A DNA stretch of 64,000 nt from positions 5,065,501 to 5,129,500 of the forward strand of contig OW285192.1 of the NCBI GenBank assembly GCA_935421135.1, read 5' to 3'. The stretch is from Bugulina stolonifera. Its lineage: Eukaryota > Bryozoa > Gymnolaemata > Cheilostomatida > Bugulidae. The notes beneath the pieces are model-generated. The model was not told where the DNA came from. It was given only the letters and a program-made list of their open reading frames with translations, and did not search any database. The translations under genes were made by a program, and so were the position numbers. Position 1 is the stretch's first letter; each line of letters starts with the position of its first letter. This document shows, one piece after another, positions 24,626 to 38,400 of this stretch.

Positions 24626-26477
24626 CTAAAAACCTCTGTCAATATTGGGAACTCCAGTTATTGTTTGTTGACTTTGTTTCTGGGAGAGACCCTGTGTCGA
24701 GCTCTTTACTCCCTGGTGGCGGAAGAGTTTTTTAGTAGTAAGACTCTGCTTCTTGGGTGAGGTACGTTCACGTTTATCTTTTGTAGAATGCAACTCCGGT
24801 CCACCATCAACATTTGGGTGCAGCAATATAGGGTCTCGGGTTTCTGCAATCGCTGAAGTACTCAAGGAATATATCATTTCTGACTGCAATGTGTTTTGTT
24901 CGCGCTGCAGTGAAGTTTTATGTATGCTTTTTGTGGCACGTTTATTAGATGTCAAGGAAGGTTGGTGCAGATTCTTGGTAACATCTATATCTGCACTATG
25001 AGCTGAAACGTGAGATTTCAAAGACTGATCTCCGTTGGTCAAACTTAAATGCGATTCGCTAAATGTCGGATCAGCAGTGCCCTTACTCAATCGGTGGACA
25101 TAGGATGAAGCTGATACCGTTGTTTCATCTTCTTTAATTGTGGAACTTGTATGTTTAGAAACAGACAATTTTTTATTTTTACGAGTTTTTTCAGAAGTTT
25201 TCACTTTTGTTACGGCTTGCTCTTTTGCCTCATCTGACTCCTCTTCTGGTAGATGCTTAACTGATGGAATTTTAGCATGTCGTCTGAGGGATTTCTTCTT
25301 TTTAGACAGTTTCTTTGGTCTCGTGTGTTTGTCAGTATTTTTCAAAGAGGTCCTTGTTGACTGTAAAGAGGAATCTTCACTTGGAATATTTTCTCCTGTT
25401 ATGTCAAGTGATCTCCCTTCAGCTGAGCGCTTAGAGGTTGCAGTTTTACCTGTCATTGTAGTCAAAGATGGTGGCTCCAACTCATTGATCATCGGTATTG
25501 AGTATTGAGAGAGTTGTACTTGATGATTTGTCATGTTCTGTTCATCTATGATATTGTCATGTCCTGCAGCTGTATAGACATATTTCGATCCAGTTAGTTT
25601 TGGCTTTGCTTTTACAGCTGCACCCCATGTAGCACCTGCTACAGAACTACTTCTCAGAACCGATGATGAGATCCAGTTTCCAATAGCAAGCAGTTTAGCT
25701 CTTGGAAGTCCTGTAATAACGTTTACTTCATCTTTCCATTCTGTTAGAAGCGGAGGCATATTCTCTAGCTTTGTTGAAGCCTTTAGACTTTTGATACGTT
25801 GACCATCTGTTATTCTTTTCTTATTTGCTGCATAATTAAATGAAAAGTCATACTATTATTATAATAGTTGTGTTATTATTATAGATGGTTAATCTCCTTT
25901 GCAGTAATGAAATAAATGGAGCTGTCAACTGGCATCAGTTTTTAAAATTCTTAGGAAGAAATTTTAAATGTCTTTCGATAGCATTAGGCTCCACTGAGTT
26001 GTGTTTTTAGGTTTATTTATAATAAGGAATGACTGTCATTTTCTTACCTCGTGAGATTGGAGGTTGAACTCCATCAAAATCATTCTCTTCTGCAGGTAAA
26101 TATTCTCCATCAACGTCAAACGCTCCCAGTACCATTTCTGTAAAGGAAAATTACGTTGTGAAAGATGTACTTGTACATGTAAACAACAAATCATACATCT
26201 TGCAATTTGATTTGGCATGATCCCTATTTTATATGAATTTGCATATGAATCGCCGTACCTTAATCTGCCATGACAGGAATTTAGAACAAAAACACATGGA
26301 TATCTCCAGAGATTTGCCGTTAGGCATTAGCTCACAGATTCTTGCTGAGTATGAGTATTTACCTGAATCAGTTTTGGGTGCACTGGACATTCGTCTTTTA
26401 TTGAAATCTTTTAGCCAGGATTGTTTAAAGACACCTGCTCTCCCTCCCCAACCTATATTCTTTCCTCCATCGCTTGT
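24626..26477 (-). other. Cytoplasmic tail exons of the receptor
   Basis: Exons 26363-26477, 26048-26137 and 24626-25827 encode most of an intracellular tail of about 500 residues. The first part contains GGKNIGWGGRAGVFKQSW and an acidic stretch around EYLPAEENDFDG. The last exon alone gives 400 residues rich in Lys, Ser and Thr (for example KKLSKKKKSLRRHAK) and ends NIDRGF. No kinase, phosphatase, TIR or death-fold motif is visible. The tail looks largely disordered, with many potential phosphorylation sites. Tyrosines are few, though one lies in GGNYTF near the membrane. Confidence 0.8.
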
Positions 26478-29400
26478 CTAAAACATGCATTACTTCTGAT
26501 AGTCACACATACAGTCATAGAATCCAACCTATACATCTACATGTATACGGTGGCCCTAAAGACGCTTGCATTTGGCATGGTCATCATAAATATACATCGC
26601 AACATTTGACACAGACCAGATTCCATTCCATTAGGTAGCAATAATTGATAAAATTTACATGTGATTGTATGTACAATTGGTTTACATGCATGCATGTACA
26701 CCTGGTTTACATTTACATGTACAAAAGTGTAGTTGCCACCTACAATGTTGGCTTTAGACACATCGAAGAGGGAGTCCTTTAAATTCATTTGCTCTACTCT
26801 TGGGTACCTTCGTCTGTAGAATATTACTGTTAGACCAATAGCTAGTGTGATCAGAAAAGGCGCTATTGACAGAACTAAGGGAACAGTTAGATCACTCCGC
26901 CATTCTCTTGCTGCAGCTGTTACAGAACAAAAACACATTTTTACAATAAGAAAACCTGCAGAACTCATCTAATGTCTTTAATTCTCAATCAAAATTGACT
27001 AATTCTTACCTGAAAGTGAAGGTTTAGAACAAGGAGTGTCATTATAGTCATCCTCGGTGTAGGCTCGTAACTTCACACAGAACGTCGTACCTGGCTTAAG
27101 AGGCCCATTACAGAAACCAGTGTTTTCTCCGCACTCCCTGACAAATAAAACACTAGCTAAGATTGAGCTACATGTATAGGTGCTAGTAACTTGGCTTAGC
27201 TTGTCATTCTAAGTACTAGTCGACTTTTGAGTGTCTAATACATTATTATCCACAAAGACTCAAACTTATTTAACTTCAACCCTTGTATGAAAATACTAAC
27301 TGTTCTGGCATGAACTGATATTCTATGCTGTCGATATTCTATGCTGTCGGCACTACAATCTTAATGTATAATGAAGAAGAAAACATATCCTAGGCAAAAA
27401 CATATCCAAGAACAATATTAGGAGAAAGATACTAGAGGCATTACTCATCAGACAGCACAAAATTAAACATGCAAGGACAATCTTACCCCCTAAAACTGTT
27501 TTGCAACTAACTTAATCAACACTAACCAAGTAATCAAGTAAAATTATTATACCTATAATTAACTTTATATCTATTAGCAATAATTATAGTTTGAACAATT
27601 AGCCTTTAAAGTATAACTTTATCCTTTCATCTTGTAACTCTATTGTGCAAATAATTTTGTAGCTTTACTCTTAACCTAATCCACTTCCTTAGATTTTTTC
27701 TTTGATGCAATTCCATTATATAACGTAGCCCTTAGTTTCCAAAACTCATTTATCCTCTGATGATGTTACTTGGACAAGTAATGGAATATTAGGTAATAAA
27801 CCTATATAAAAAAATGCGTCTCGTACTACTATTCATAATTAAAATATTATCCCACACCAACATTTTTCAATCCTAATAAATGGGACAATAATACTCAACT
27901 ACACATAAGAGACCACTACGATTGAGTTTCCAACTCTATCACCAAATATTTTTCCAACTACTCGTAGGATACAGTGCATAATATGTACTAACCCATTTCC
28001 AACGATGAAAGTTATCTTGTTCTGTAGGACATGCCCAGTATAGCCTGCTTTGCGTTTCTTAAATCCACAGTAACTAGTTCTGCTGTATATGTCACATCTT
28101 TCAATCACCTGATAGCACGGCCAAACTGTAACCTTGTTTAATTTGGGAATCTAAATAAAACCAATTAATGGTTAACAGAATAGGCGATAGTAATTGACAT
28201 CAGCTTGTTGTGGATTTGTTCTAATCAGCCCCAAGGTGTTTACACAAGCCACCTACGACTTATAAAGCAATGTAGAGCGGTTACCTAGCCTCAACAGTCC
28301 ATGTGCCTAAACGGCTCCAAGCCCGTAGTTATTGCACAAGCACAACTCCAGAATTTTAAGTACAAGATATAAGTACAGTATGTTTAAATAATGATCTCTA
28401 CTATTTGAAAGCATAAAAGTGAGTGCACTGTATAACAGTAGTTCTTTCTCTTTTATAGGAAAAGAGAACAAAAAAGACGTTCGGTTACTTCTGGTGGGCC
28501 CAAGACGACTACTACTAGCCCGTTACAGAAATGGACAACCCATGTTAAAAGCCGTCCAGACATGACATAATTATATGTATAAACGACATTACTGTAATTA
28601 TCTATATGTACAATACAGACATTGGCAATGCAAAACGGGGTTATAATATACTATAATAAAGCGACAACATCAAGGGTCGTTGACCACGCAAATGGACCGG
28701 GGTCGTCCAGTATAAGTTGATATTAGATTTACATGTACATGTTACATATTGTAATGGTTTCTGTGATTTGGTGCGGTCGTCCTTGGACGACTATCGACCC
28801 AGAAATGAAGTGCCTATGAGTGGTAATAGGACTTCGCATTACATGAAAGATCGAGCGGTCTCAGTAGCCCAAAAACTACCAAAGACGACCCATCTGGTCC
28901 CAAGTCCGACCTTCAGACTATACGTTGAAAGAGAGTGATCCGACCTAGTAGGCGGTTCGCTAAGCGAATGACCTGACAAAAGGAAGTGAAAGTCTCTGTA
29001 TCAAGTATAGATGTGTCTTTATTGAAAGCCAAGTGAAGACTGAGACAATGAACAGTAAAACAGTGCCCTTTATATAGTATAAGGACTTCCGGCCGACCAC
29101 ACGTCGGGAAAAGACGACGTGTGGTCGTCCGGAAGTTGCGCAACAAGATGGCCGCCGGAAGCCCGACGGCCGACCCAAAATACAGTGTAGGTCGGGTTCT
29201 ACAAAAGTTGCTTATAATGGTCCAATTCATGTACAAAATGAATATCAATGGATTCTGAGAGGTCGGGCCTCTGTACATGGGTATAAAAGGCATTAAAAAG
29301 ACTTAGTAATAATCATGTAGTTATATACAATTATATAGTAGAACAATACATGAATAAGTAGTGAGTATAAACACATGGAGACACTTACATAGACAGTAAT

Positions 29401-32400
29401 TAATGGTTTAACATGCAATGCAATTGAATATAAGTACACGAACAGCTAATTACAAGAATGTGAGTGTCAGATGAGTAGTGCTGTAACAACTACTAGGCAC
29501 TTAGGGTGCGGTGGAGCTTGGTCCGATAGTTGGAGTCGTATACAAATGTCCTGTACCATTACAATATTATGGTGGGTAGGGCATTTTTAATTACATTATA
29601 AAGCATTGTAGTGGCTACCGGAAAGGGGCGTTAAGACAACGTCACGAATAGTCCGAGATTGAGATCATCTCGGGATAAAACAGAACATATCTTGGAACCA
29701 ACAAGAGAGGACGTACTTTGAGACGCGACTGCAAGACAGAGTTATTACTAGTAAGTACGAACTTCACAAAGCATTGCTAGCTATGCAGCTGTTGTTTTAA
29801 CCAATGAGCTTACATGTATAATATTCACCTGAGAATAGGATGGGAGAGTATATTGTAGCCTGCTATCATAGAGAGAGTAGCTAATCCAAGGTATGACTTC
29901 ACAGACTATGAGAGTATAACTTCTTACAGTACCATTTCTACTGTCAAAGTATTCCCCTAATGTTACATGGAGCTTTCTGAAATGTTACAGAATTACACAT
30001 GAGTGTGAATCCGACAGTAAGGGGACAATGAGGGCCGTAAATTATCTAAATGAAATGCGGGTGTGAATTGGAGGATATCATTCAGAAATGTGAGATCCAA
30101 GACTTGCAATTGCAACATGAAAACATCTCATCATCCTTGCCAAGGAGCAAGAGCAAAAACATGGACTTTTTGGCTCAAAATTCCTGGACAAGCACCAGAA
30201 TTCCTGGACATAGTTTGGGTATACATTATTTGAAGGAAACTTACCACTGAAAAGTCTCAAATGATCAATTTTAGTGTTATTTAGTGGCTTGCAAGAAATT
30301 TTCTTCAATGTAAATGACCTATTTTAGGTTATACCTTGTGTTTTATGAGGTTTGGCGACATTTTCACCATAGATAAATAATCAGGCAGCTAGGAAATTAG
30401 TAGGGACAGGCACAAAAACCAGGGAATGTCCTGACAAAATCTTGACACTCGGCAAGTGTACATGTGCATCTCATACAACACTGGAAAGTGGAAACTCGAG
30501 CAAGAGATACACAATGTCTATTAACTCGTTGTGAAGATAATTATGCAGACATTCAGGTGATGAATTAACTTTAAAAAGTTGGTTTGATAGTAACAAGTCT
30601 TATCAAATATTAGCTTTCAATGTTTGAAATAATATGTCGGTGCGGGTTAGTAGTTTGATAATAAGGAGTAGTATGAGACACATTGCGAGATTTTACCATT
30701 TGGTCACTCGTGCCAGATTTAGGAAAATAATATGTTGTTATCTTTATGAGGTCAGTTCACAAGTAATTCAATCGCTTTTGTTTAACTGAAGTATAAGTAT
30801 AAACACTTACCTATTTAGTGCAAGGCTACTATAAACAGAAGTAATATCTACCAGACTTACCTCACCTAACACCTGCATTCGAGACGTACAGTTTACTACT
30901 ACTACAACTACAAATCTTGTATTGTTACAAGAGCTGTGCCACCTGGTGTATATCTGTTACTCACAGAAAGTGGAATCCAGCACTAGCCTGGTTTGTTGAG
31001 GATAGCAAAGCAAATGCTGGCCTGGAGAAACCTCTGGCAATAATAGCTTACTGTGTTTTGAGACCCAGCCCCCCCTCCCCTTAATGCAGCCATTACAATA
31101 GTGAGCAGCTGTGTTCATATACACTATAAGTATGGTACACTACATGTATATCAAACTAGTACCTCTGTAGACATATGCAAATTTATTCTATACATTACCC
31201 TAATTAGGTAAGGAGTAGAATATTGTGATGGATTTGCCGGCTGGTCCGACACCTAGGCCGACCTATGCACAGGTAATCAAAAAGGCCTTGTCACCCAAAC
31301 GAATACTTTCCGTCTTAAGTGACTCTAAGAATGCCTTTATGTCTAAATTACTTGTGAAATAATGTACATTTACTCCCTGATTATAGTCTAAGTCTTTTAC
31401 TTGTTATACAATCATGGCCGATGTCACAGAAGATAATGCTCATATTTACATATTATCTTTTTCCTCTTATTGTAAGCACTTTTAAAGCATGGCCGACCCT
31501 TTTGATGGTCCGACCTTGGGTATTTTCAGCCAGCTTGTTATGCAATTTCCGGGGATGATACCTTGTCGTACCGCCCTTTTCGCCGGAAGTTTAATTCATA
31601 TAAAAGCCAGCACATTTCCTATGCTAAATCAGTTGTTGATTGCGCTCTAATAAAGCAACATATCCTAACTCAACCTACAGACTTTTACTCTTGCAGGCAG
31701 GCAGCTCCAGTATTGGTCCCCTGGACCTTCAGTGCCCGAGCTTGTCCTCATACTCGTGTAAGTCTCTTTCCACACTTCTGGCCGAGTATAAGCCATCGGA
31801 CCTTAGCCGATCCCGGATTCTTCAATGAATCTAGCATCGGGTCTACATCCCTTCATCAACACAGACACTTTGCTATAGGACCTGCATCGACCCTTGACTC
31901 TTAAATGAGTCTAAGCATCGGCTTACGTCCTCTCTAATAATTACAAGAGCTTTACTTAACTGTTCACTTTTTATGTAATGTGTGGAAGTTTACCTTGCCA
32001 GCCCACTATCACTACGAAGCGCTTCCCACACCCGTGCTAACATCGGCACTCGTGTGACAACCATACACAGAAACATTGCAATATACCCAGGTACAATTAT
32101 TTGGTTCTATTGTAATGTTTTAGAGTTTATAACACAGGGGTGCCGATGAGAGCACAGGTGTGGGAAGTGCTTGAGAGTGGTCTATCAAGTTGCACTTCCA
32201 CCATTACATAAAGAGTGAACAGTTGTGCAGCTCCTAGTGTTAAATCTGGAGCATAAGCCCGATGTTTATACTCATGAGAGAGCGTTGAAAGTGTCTTAAA
32301 CGAGGATGAGGACGAGTTCAGGCTAATGGTCCAAACGGACCAAGGCTGGAACTGCTTCCCTGCAAGAGTAAGACTCTGTAGAGTTGAGTTGAGAGATGTT

Positions 32401-35400
32401 GCTTTATTAGAGCCTGATCAACAACTGACTAGCATAAGAAAATGTACTTGCTTATATACTAAATCAGTATCCGGCGGAAGTTCCAGTGAAAAGCCCAATA
32501 GAGTATCGGCCATGGATATTACACAGCAATATGGCAGGAGAAAAGCCGAGGTCCGACCTAAGAAGGATCGGCCATTACTAAAAATGCTTGTAATCATGTA
32601 TAAGATATAATATGTGAAAACTAGCATGTTCTGACACATCGGCCATGATTTACACTAGCTGAAAATACTTACATGTTTGACTAATAATAAAGACAATAAT
32701 AATAGGCAAGTTTAGGCAAGTTATGATTGCTGTACGCATGCAGTAGATAAGAGAGTAACTAGTTAATGTCTTGCATTTATTATGAAAGTCTGCATGTCAT
32801 AGTGAGGTCGGAGCTGAGAACACCACCCAATTTTTTTTTATTATTATTTTTGTTTATTGTCATCCAATCTTCATAAAACGAATAAAATTATATAAATTCG
32901 ACCAAAAACAAGGGACTAGTCAGACAATTCAAAGCTAGAGTTGCGACAGCCCCTTTCCGTTGGTTTACAAGACGCCGACGGCCGGCCAGGCCACCAGGAC
33001 CCCAAGGGAATCCACCCTACAGCGCGCCAAGCTCCTAAAGGCGAGCCACCAGCCCACTCCTGAAGACTCCACTGGGGAGGTCCCGGAAGTCCCAAGCAAG
33101 CTCACCAAATAGTTTCGCAGCAGCATAAAATACATATCTCTTTCCTTTTTCTGTTTTTACCTTAATGGGTTTCAAAGGATTCTTTTGACGTGTTTTCATG
33201 GTGTGGGAATTTGCATGCAAATCGACGGAAAAATTGGTGGAATGATTAAAATGATTTTTGTAGAATATTACTAGACGATATTTAAAGAGCATAAGAGTGG
33301 GCATGATTTTCAGCTCAGCAAATTTATTTGAAATGTGTGAATTCGGTGGCATAGATGAGATGATTCGTAGTGCCTTTTTCTGGCTAATAGTCAATTTAGA
33401 AATCAGATATTCTGGTGTGTGACCCCAAAACTCAATCCCACATATGAGGTGAGGGTTGATGAAAGAATAATAAAGGTTTAACATAGTTTTTTCATTAAGA
33501 AATTTTGTAAGGTAGCAAAACATCATTAGCGAAAAGCTAATTTTGGTAATCACATTATTAATATGCTTTTCAAAATTACAATGTTTGTCTAAAGTTATCC
33601 CGAGAAATTTTATGTTGTCCACGACTTCAAGCTTGTCAATGGAAAAGTTGTTAAAATCAATTTTTTTTGCGAATTTCTGAAGATAACCTGCATTGTCTTA
33701 CTAAAATTTATAATTAGTTTGTTGGCTATACACCACTGCTCAATTTTTAAAAGCTCTTCAGACTCATTCATTTGGTTGTCACAGATCAAATTAGTGCCAA
33801 TTACCTTGAATCATTGGCATATGGATAGGCAGCTGGTCTTAGATATGAGGTAGCAATGTTCTTATTGAAGGGAGGCTTTCCCGTAGGCAAATGGAAGTCA
33901 TATTCTCTCTCCTGGATTGTATCGACACCATCTTCCGTTCCCTTTGCACTAAACTGAAAAACCGTCTCTTTAATAACATTACAGAAAGGCAGCAGCACAT
34001 TGTGGTCGAAGCCAGCACCAATGCTACAATATCTTTCAAAAATACCCAGGCATGAGTAATGTGCTGCTCACATGGTCACTCACAGGAGTTTGCCTCTCTA
34101 TCTAACTATTGTAGTTTGCATGCAATTTGAACAGCATATCAGGTGAAGGTGCTATTGTAATGGTTCAGTACATTTACATATACGACTCCAGTCACCCTGA
34201 TAGACCTTATAGAACCCTAAGTGCCTAGTAGTTGCCACAGCACTACTCATTTGACACTTCTTCTCTTGCACTTAGCTGTTTTTATACTCATACCTACATT
34301 GTTATGCATGTCGAACCATACACTGATAATTACATATTAATTATATACTTCTAGTAAAAAGTACTGAGTCATTATAAGCCTTTTATACCCATGTAAAGAA
34401 GTCCGACCTCTCAGAAATACTTCATATTGATTTTGCATAGGGTCTAGATGATTTTAAGCATCTTTTGTAATAACCCGACCTATTTTGGGTCGGCCGTCGG
34501 GCTTCCGGCCGCCATATTGTTGCGCAATTTCCGGATGACACTACGTCGTCTTTTTACGATACTACGTCGGCCTTTTTACCGAAACTTCCTCCGGAAGTTT
34601 TATTACTATATAAAGGGCATTGTTTTTCCAATTGTTGTCTCAGTTCATGCTTGGATCTCAATAAAGACACCTCTATACTTATTTATATACAGATCTAGAG
34701 ACTTTCACTCCGTAGTTAGGTCATTCTAGTTGTTAAGGTCTTTGACCTTGCAACCCGAACTTCCTACTAGGTCGGATCACTCTCTTTCTCAGTATAGCAA
34801 ACAAGCATTGACTCGGGATCATATGGGTCGTCTTTGGTAGTTCTTTGTCTACTAGTACCTGTTAATCTTTCATGTAATGAGAAGGCCTAGCACCACTTAT
34901 AGGCACTTCATTTTGGACTCGGGAGTCGTCTTAGGACGACAGTACCAAACCCAAAAACCATCACAATATTTTCCAGCATAGTATTTCCTCCCTGTAGCTT
35001 GGACTAACTAACTATCACTGCATAGTATTGTAGCGGTAAATGTAACTCTATACTCGGCCTCCCGACTACATTGTACTTGTTATGGACACTTATTGCATAA
35101 AATTGCTTGTATTAACTTGTCTCTGTAGTAAATTATCATTTATATACTTATAATGTGCATTACTGAGCAATTATGTCCTTTTTACATGTATGCCCATGTA
35201 AAGAGGGCCGACCTCTCAGAATTACTTGATACTCATTTTGCAGATGAATTGGAGGATTTTAAGCATCTTTTGTTGAATCCGACATGTCATGGGTCGGGAA
35301 TCGGCCTCCTGGCCGCCATCTTGTTGTGCAATTTCCAAACGACACTACGTCGGCCTTTTACGACACTACGTCAGCATTTTTACCAGAAGTTCTAATAGTG

Positions 35401-38400
35401 TATAAAGCACATTGTTTTTATGTTTACTGTCTCAGGTAATGCTTAGATCTCAATGAAGACACTTCTAAGCTACTTATAGCGAGTCTTCACTTCGTTGCAT
35501 TGGTCATTCCAGTTGTCAAAGTCTCTAACCTTGCCTCACGAACTTCCTGCTAAGTCGGAACATACTCTTTACCAGTATAGTAAACAAGCATTGACTCGGG
35601 ACCACATGGGTCGTCTTGAGTAGTCATTGGACTACTAGCATCTGTTGATATTCCATATAATGAGAAGACCTAGCACCACTCATGGGTTCTTCATTGCATT
35701 ACAGTATAGTACAGTATAGTAAAACTACACCCTGTAAAGCCACATTCAGTAACAGTAATGAAATAAGCCCTGTTAGAGACATTACGGTCTAGCTTACTTA
35801 TGATATTGGCATTGCTACAATAACAAATAGTGCTAACACTATTTGCAATTTGTACAAAAAGCATGCAACTGCGATGCTTTGAACAGCACTGCCGTAGAAA
35901 TATGCAGACACAAAGTTGAAGATTTTAGCATCTGATATGAATAGGCAATGTATTCTCAGAAGAACTTACAGTAAGGGTGTAGTTGAACCCTGCCCTCAGT
36001 TCTATCTCCTTAGCATACTTTCCAGATTTGATGGTGGTAAACGTAATGCTTCTCTCATATTGCTCATTGTAGAGTTCATTCACACCTGCATTGTACAGTA
36101 AATTATAACAATGCACAGAAATTATCATGATAAGGTCAGTCAAAACTAGCAAATTAATCTGCTGTGTGCAGAACTTTTGCTATGATTCTCATGCATGAAA
36201 TAATATGTTTAAATTAAAACGTAGAAAATATAACAGAGTCATCATTTCGTGGTAGTGGCAATCAGATAATTATACTATAACAATATTGGTCATTTTACCT
36301 TTAAAGTGTGCTGTATGCTTCACTTCTAATCGGTCAAATGTTACTCCTTTTACAAATTCCAGCTTCACCATTCCAACCATGCCGGCAGATATACTCAAGT
36401 CATACTAGGTAAAAGCATTTCACAGTAAAAAATTGCGGTACAATGTGCATGTTTATTTTATTATACATCGTATATAAACATTAATATAGTTCAAAAACAA
36501 GTAGTTTAATGGATTTTTAATTTAATTGTATTAACGGTAGGCATTTCAAACTGGCAACGGCAGGAACAAACCAAGCTTCTGCTGTAGAACTAAAAGACAA
36601 GGTTATGCTTAGGTTAACTGTAGCCGATCATTCTATGTACAATGAACATGTATGTGGCAAGTATTTGGTAGTTCTTAGTTGGAAATGCAGCTACTAGATA
36701 GTTAGCAAGAATGCGATTGGCCAAAAAGGGTGAGAGAAAGACTCCTATTAATAGTAGGTATAAGCTCAAGAAAGGCTAAATACATTAAAGTCACTGGTAC
36801 AGTTTACTTGTGATGAAATAAAAATAAGAACATTATTATGAAATGTATGTGGAGAACAAAAATATTAACACATTAGTATATCATGGTGAATCACACAAAG
36901 CGCCGGAATTGACTGTCAACTGTTATTTTTTCGTTAATAAGTTCACAACAAGGAGTAAGAGAGAAGGAGGCTCGTCTATGAGGATTTTGTGTTCGATGTC
37001 CCCCTCGGTTTAAAAATATGAGCACATGAGTCGCTAGCATTAAGCGAGTAGACAACTCCGTTGAATTGTGATGCGCTTCCTCATTGCTAAACAGCAATGC
37101 ACATTTGCACGGCTCCGGCGCTTAACACGTCACAGTTATAGCACCCAATCAAAATCATTTCTATGGAGAAATAAACATTATTGTTTATTGACATAGCAAA
37201 TAGTTTGAGCACTATTTTCATTTAGTGTGGGCATGTTGTAGGGCCCACAAACTAGCCTACCAACTAAAATGGTAACTGAACTATACACCATAAATCAAAT
37301 TAAGTATATGGAGTCCTGATGTTAGAGAGATGTGTTGCACAAATTTGCTCATTTTAACCGCAGGAGCAAAGTTTAAGTTTGAATTTCAACTTAACCAATT
37401 ACAGCAAGTTCAAATCTATCAGTGTTATTTTCCTTATTTTGTTGAGCATGTTGGTATTTGCAAAAAGTATCATTTTATGTTGAGATACGCAATTTTCTTC
37501 AAATCTGGCGAATTTACTTGCCGATATCTATCGTATCCCATTGAAATATGTAGTGTGTAACCATATAGTCAGCCTGTTCATTGGAGTGTTACCAATTATT
37601 GACATTGTTTATATTTTAATTTCAGTTGATGTGTGAATTTGAATTTTTTAAAAACATTCATCATCTTTTCTTCTGACTTTACCAATTACCCGAGGCGCAC
37701 ATCGAACACCGGAAACCCATTGTAGCATATATACAGGTTTTCATGGAAGAGCCTCCTTCTCTCTTACTCCTTGGTTCACAACTACATGTATATCGTTGAA
37801 CTTTTAGAGTTACATAAATATAAGCTTTTGTTTTTTGCAATGAAACATACAATGATAGTCTGCTAAGTGCAACAACACAAGTCATTGCCTGTGTAAATGA
37901 GACATGTATGCTTACATATATAGGTATCTGTGTACACACTGGGTTTATACTTCCATTCCAGAATCCATCTTCACCACATTGAATAGCATGTCTAGTCAGA
38001 TTTAAGTTTGAGTCCAATCCAAATCTCGGGAGACACATAAACTCTACCTAGCAACATGTAAACATTAATACTTCTACAACACCTAATCGCCTAGCACACA
38101 TTACCACTGCACAAGCTCAGCTTTGCAGGAGAGCAGACGTGTGCACTGAGCCATCTACACATAAGGTAGATCCTACACATCTCCTCTATTACCACCTTAA
38201 TATAATTATATGGGGTGGTAAGAGGGGTTGGTGATGCTTTACTATGTATATATGCGATGTTAATATCGTGTAGAAAAAGTTTTAGTTCTTTTGCTGTATT
38301 TCAACCACCTCAGGCGCTGGGTGGCCTTCACTCCTAGGCTGAATGTTAACACTGTTCAATAATTACATGGTAACGCATAAACACTGCCTTCACGTAATCA

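Larger units (their letters stand above)
27138..33804. other. Receptor intron rich in transposons
   Basis: This 6.7-kb intron holds, from left: AT-rich unique sequence (27.1-28.4 kb), a GGACGAC-rich stretch near 28.48-28.72 kb that may be older LTR debris, a solo LTR (28750-29563), unique sequence (29.6-31.2 kb), an inverted LTR pair (31224-32829) and a truncated LINE (32830-33800). No exon candidate in it fits the receptor frame. Confidence 0.65.
27010..36404 (-). other. Membrane-proximal extracellular exons (fibronectin-III/receptor-phosphatase-like)
   Basis: Exons 36299-36404, 35970-36085, 33805-33953 and 27010-27137 encode about 165 residues between the last sushi domain and the membrane. 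The final part reads ECGENTGFCNGPLKPGT, then CVKLRAYTEDDYNDTPC. It resembles the membrane-proximal segment (NGPL-PGT-Y-VKLRA-T) seen in receptor tyrosine phosphatases and related receptors, here with three extra cysteines. The first two exons have no domain I can name. The exon 33805-33953 acceptor is placed at TTTTTCAG because it keeps phase 0 with the preceding exon. Confidence 0.7.

Noticed and set aside
24753..25508. Plus-strand open frames opposite the receptor's last exon
   Set aside because: They are antisense shadows of the long minus-strand coding exon.
27899..28108. 69-codon minus-strand frame considered as a receptor exon
   Set aside because: Exons on either side already join in phase and no matching splice sites or domain were found.
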